The translations under genes were made by a program, and so were the position numbers. Under the pieces are notes generated by a model, which saw nothing but the letters and a program-made list of their open reading frames with translations, ran no database searches and was not told where the DNA came from. DNA of 64,000 nt, taken from contig NC_135556.1 in NCBI RefSeq assembly GCF_964340395.1, positions 10,190,001-10,254,000 of the forward strand, read 5' to 3'. The number at the start of each line of letters is the position of its first letter. Position 1 is the stretch's first letter. The stretch is from Glandiceps talaboti. Lineage: Eukaryota > Hemichordata > Enteropneusta > Spengelidae. This document shows, one piece after another, positions 61,368 to 64,000 of the stretch.

Positions 61368-61518
61368 CTGTAGACTTGAAGAACTAAAGAATGCTACAGC
61401 AGCTACACTATTTCATCTATCGTTACTGCCATTTTGAATATTTGAATTTCCAAAATCAAAATCGCAGTTGGGATAGCTGAAATAGTGTAATAGCATTAGC
61501 CCTTCAAGTCTACAGGTG
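61368..61518. mobile_element. MITE-like fold-back element, family R2, copy 3
   Basis: The left arm begins GTAGCCTACCTGTAGACTTG. The right arm ends with CCCTTCAAGTCTACAGGTGC, with GGGATAGCTGAAATAGTGTA before it. It has the same inverted structure as 41275-41455. Confidence 0.7.
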
Positions 61519-62411
61519 CACTAGGAGAAACAACGACTGCATTAATATAGTTTGAACCGATATGCAACGATTAGCCTAATATCAAATATTTGGTCACCCA
61601 ATCACATTTGAGGGTTGTAAACAAACATAGACAAGACAGATATTTTTCTAGAATCTCAGTTCACCGACGTGTCACGCACGGTGGTTGTACTAATATTAAC
61701 AAATGCTGTTCTATAATACACAGCAAGCATGTGATGTATATATTGAGAACAACATGCAAAACACTTTGTAGATTTGCTCTAGTATTAAATCATACCATTT
61801 CAATGTAGCCGCACAGTATGCTATACTTAAAAGTCCTATACGAAATACCAGAACCCCCTAAGTTAGTTATCTATCGTCAACTAGAAACACACGCTGGCCT
61901 CAGCTAGCTCTCACTCTAACATAATCGTTCTATTATGGGTTTCTGAAGGTAGAGATGTAGTAATAGGAGTTCGAGAATTTGTTACTTGTTGTACTTCTAA
62001 CAAGCAATGAGTTTATTTGTCAATGATCAGTTTGGGAGTTCATGCATGAATTTTATTTCAACTTTCCTTTAAAAATCAATGCATCATATATTTGAATTGT
62101 AGTGTATTTAGGTGAAACCATTGATAACTACCATAATAGCAGGTGTCAGAGAACTAGAGGGTTCACAACAGACACATAGTGAATTGTTGTTGAGGAGACT
62201 TATCGAACCTGTAACTACGCAGTCACGTATGTATACGACTTTCTTACCACATTTCTCTTCTAGTTATTGTATATATTATCTGTTAATGCATGTAAACATA
62301 TAGGCTAGCCATGATATTTTACATCATACACATTTTCCAACGGAAAATCACCACTAATCATTTTCTGTCGATGGTTTCCTTTTTGAATACAGTATAACTC
62401 GCACAGTCACA

Positions 62412-64000
62412 ATGTGGGGACGTCGTCGATATGTTGCCTTTCCACTTCTTTTCTTGCTGATGATCCTTCTGTATTTCATACCACCATGGTCTCTTATCGT
62501 ATCAGAGGTGATGAAAAATCACGATGGATTTACCGTCCCGCCCAGAATCGATGGAGAGAGGAAAAGTGGTGGTTTTGATAACGAATCAGAGGTGATGAAA
62601 AATCACGATGGGCATACAGTCCCGCAGGCGCCACGAACCGGTCGAGAAACGAAAAGTGATGGTTTTGATCACTTTTGCCGCCGTCTATGGATGACAAACA
62701 CAGCACCTACCATGATGGAATACGAAGGGGACACTCTCACGAAAACGTGTTCTTGCCAAAAGGGTCCGCGAACGTTCGGGCCATACGAAAATTCCTCTTT
62801 GCAGAGAAGACATAAAGAGTTTATAGAATGGGAAAGACAACAGGACATGAAAAGGGAACCCTTGATTTACAGTCCTGCGATGTCCCCGTTCGGTTATCTT
62901 GTCGGCGGATTGACCGTCCAACCTGGAAAATCAGTTCCTCTCAAATCGTTATACATTGATCCTATGGCCGTGGAATGTCTAACAGTTATCCATGGATTTA
63001 GTTTCCAAGACAAAAAATCAGTGTTGAACTTCAGATGCGGTGACGGGAAAGCAGTCATGTTCATCTCGCCAACGTCATCTAGTTTGACACAGCTCAGAAT
63101 TGATGGCAACCATACCAGTGATTTAAGGATATCAATGGCATGCAATGTCGGTACGCTAAAATCATCGCTGGACCGATCGCGATCTGATATCGTCACTCAA
63201 GCTATCAACGAAGTATTACACAATATCCATTACCGCAATATCTACTATGACGTATTCAATCGTGACGTCATCAACGTTACTTTTCTGAATCTCACTTTTC
63301 AAATAAACGTTCTCATCAAAGAAAACGCTTTACCTCGTCTGTATGACACCGGTTCTGGTGACGATATCGCCAATAAGGTAACTATAGTAACTAAAACGTT
63401 CGAACGCCCAGATTCGGTGCTTAACCTCATCAAAAGCATCAGAAAGTACTATCCGAGTGTAACCATAGTGATAGCTGATGATTCAGAGCAACCAGTTGCT
63501 ATCCATGGTGACAACATCAAGCATTACACCATGCCTTTTGCAGAGGGGTGGTTCGCTGGACGGAACTTGGCAGTAAGCCAAGTACGAACCAAATATTTTT
63601 TGTGGGTAGATGATGATTTCGAATTCACAGCCTTAACTAATCTTAGTAAGTGTCTCGAAAAATTGGAAAACAATGAAGAAAATATCGATATTGTAGGTGG
63701 CGTCCTTTCCATCGGCAAAGAAAGAGATGTTGAAATGAGTACATTCGACAAAACACTGAAAATCGAGGATGGTGATATGGGGTTTTGCGTATACAGAAAA
63801 TCTGGTGTGCACAGAAAGCTACGGAATTATCCCCAGTGTCACGTAACAAACATTGTGCTTAATTTCTTCATGGCCAAAACGTTGTCTGTCAGAAATATAG
63901 GATTTGATCCACACTTCGAACGAGTTGGACACTCGGAATTTTTCTTCGATGGTTTCGGGTATCTTCGGGTCGCCACATGTTCGGATTTCATCGCAAATCA
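62412..64000 (+). CDS. Beta-1,4-N-acetylgalactosaminyltransferase 1-like, single-exon, 3' end cut by window
   Basis: The plus strand is open from the ATG at 62412 to the right edge (529 codons). It is a type II Golgi membrane protein. The short basic start MWGRRRY is followed by a membrane helix at about residues 8-30. A stem with two copies of a 28-residue unit (31-58 and 59-87) leads to the glycosyltransferase domain. Diagnostic motifs are VTIVTKTFERPDSV, VIADDSEQP, EGWFAGRNLAVSQV, the metal-binding FLWVDDDFEF (Asp 400-402), VGHSEFFFDGFG and CSDF. They align in order with vertebrate B4GALNT1 (GM2/GD2 synthase, which adds GalNAc to gangliosides) as I recall it. About 50 residues should remain beyond the edge. 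Vertebrate B4GALNT1 is multi-exon; this copy has no intron in the visible part. B4GALNT2 or an invertebrate paralog is an alternative assignment. Confidence 0.92.
   Translation, partial: MWGRRRYVAFPLLFLLMILLYFIPPWSLIVSEVMKNHDGFTVPPRIDGERKSGGFDNESEVMKNHDGHTVPQAPRTGRETKSDGFDHFCRRLWMTNTAPTMMEYEGDTLTKTCSCQKGPRTFGPYENSSLQRRHKEFIEWERQQDMKREPLIYSPAMSPFGYLVGGLTVQPGKSVPLKSLYIDPMAVECLTVIHGFSFQDKKSVLNFRCGDGKAVMFISPTSSSLTQLRIDGNHTSDLRISMACNVGTLKSSLDRSRSDIVTQAINEVLHNIHYRNIYYDVFNRDVINVTFLNLTFQINVLIKENALPRLYDTGSGDDIANKVTIVTKTFERPDSVLNLIKSIRKYYPSVTIVIADDSEQPVAIHGDNIKHYTMPFAEGWFAGRNLAVSQVRTKYFLWVDDDFEFTALTNLSKCLEKLENNEENIDIVGGVLSIGKERDVEMSTFDKTLKIEDGDMGFCVYRKSGVHRKLRNYPQCHVTNIVLNFFMAKTLSVRNIGFDPHFERVGHSEFFFDGFGYLRVATCSDFIAN
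62502..62672 (+). repeat. Internal tandem duplication in the stem of the B4GALNT1-like protein
   Basis: Two adjacent copies of 84 and 87 bp, both beginning TCAGAGGTGATGAAAAATCA (SEVMKNHDG) and ending GGTTTTGAT. The first 27 bp are identical, and the middle has diverged with changes mostly at the amino-acid level. Confidence 0.95.

Overview
The window is eukaryotic, metazoan DNA. It is AT-rich, its genes are split by GT-AG introns, and it is loaded with microsatellites, fold-back elements and LINE/SINE debris. The gene content (a DSTYK-family cluster, a ganglioside-type beta-1,4-GalNAc-transferase and COMMD8 exons) fits an invertebrate, most likely a deuterostome such as a lancelet or acorn worm. 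The sequence alone does not settle the species.

The core is a cluster of eight paralogous genes, called DL1 to DL8 here: DL1 (1-302, minus, cut by the window edge), DL2 (2855-7790, minus), DL3 (9039-14124, plus), DL4 (18398-23171, plus), DL5 (25560-29826, minus), DL6 (30588-35785, plus), DL7 (43058-46589, minus) and DL8 (51954-56531, minus). Each complete gene encodes about 870-1190 residues: an N-terminal dynamin-like GTPase domain, a long helical middle, and a C-terminal protein-kinase fold. Single short ORFs do not show this. The exons join at consensus splice sites with the same intron positions and phases in every copy (phase 0 after the YVIDGN strand, phase 2 after the kinase N-lobe, phase 0 after the catalytic loop). 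DL2 and DL8 also share a tiny phase-1 first coding exon.

By recalled sequence the closest vertebrate protein is DSTYK (Dusty kinase). DL7 matches its kinase domain well and keeps every catalytic motif. The other six complete genes have pseudokinase domains; in five of them the DFG region is replaced by a shared Ile-Asn-Thr. All eight retain a good GTPase P-loop, whereas vertebrate DSTYK, as I recall it, has lost it. The two enzyme halves therefore appear to decay in opposite directions in different lineages. Three sub-groups are visible: DL5/DL7 and probably DL1 (kinase-like), DL2/DL8 (INT pseudokinase with an APE-like segment and PDZ-ligand C-termini), and DL3/DL4/DL6 (INT pseudokinase with a collapsed activation segment). 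Two pairs are head-to-head: DL2/DL3 and DL5/DL6.

Between the genes lie a 2.1-kb 46-bp minisatellite (47522-49653), three families of fold-back/MITE-like repeats, a tandem duplication of the DL3 3' end, LINE 3' fragments, a tRNA-derived SINE and many microsatellites. The right edge holds two 3' exons of COMMD8 (minus) and an intronless B4GALNT1-like gene (62412 to the window end, plus).
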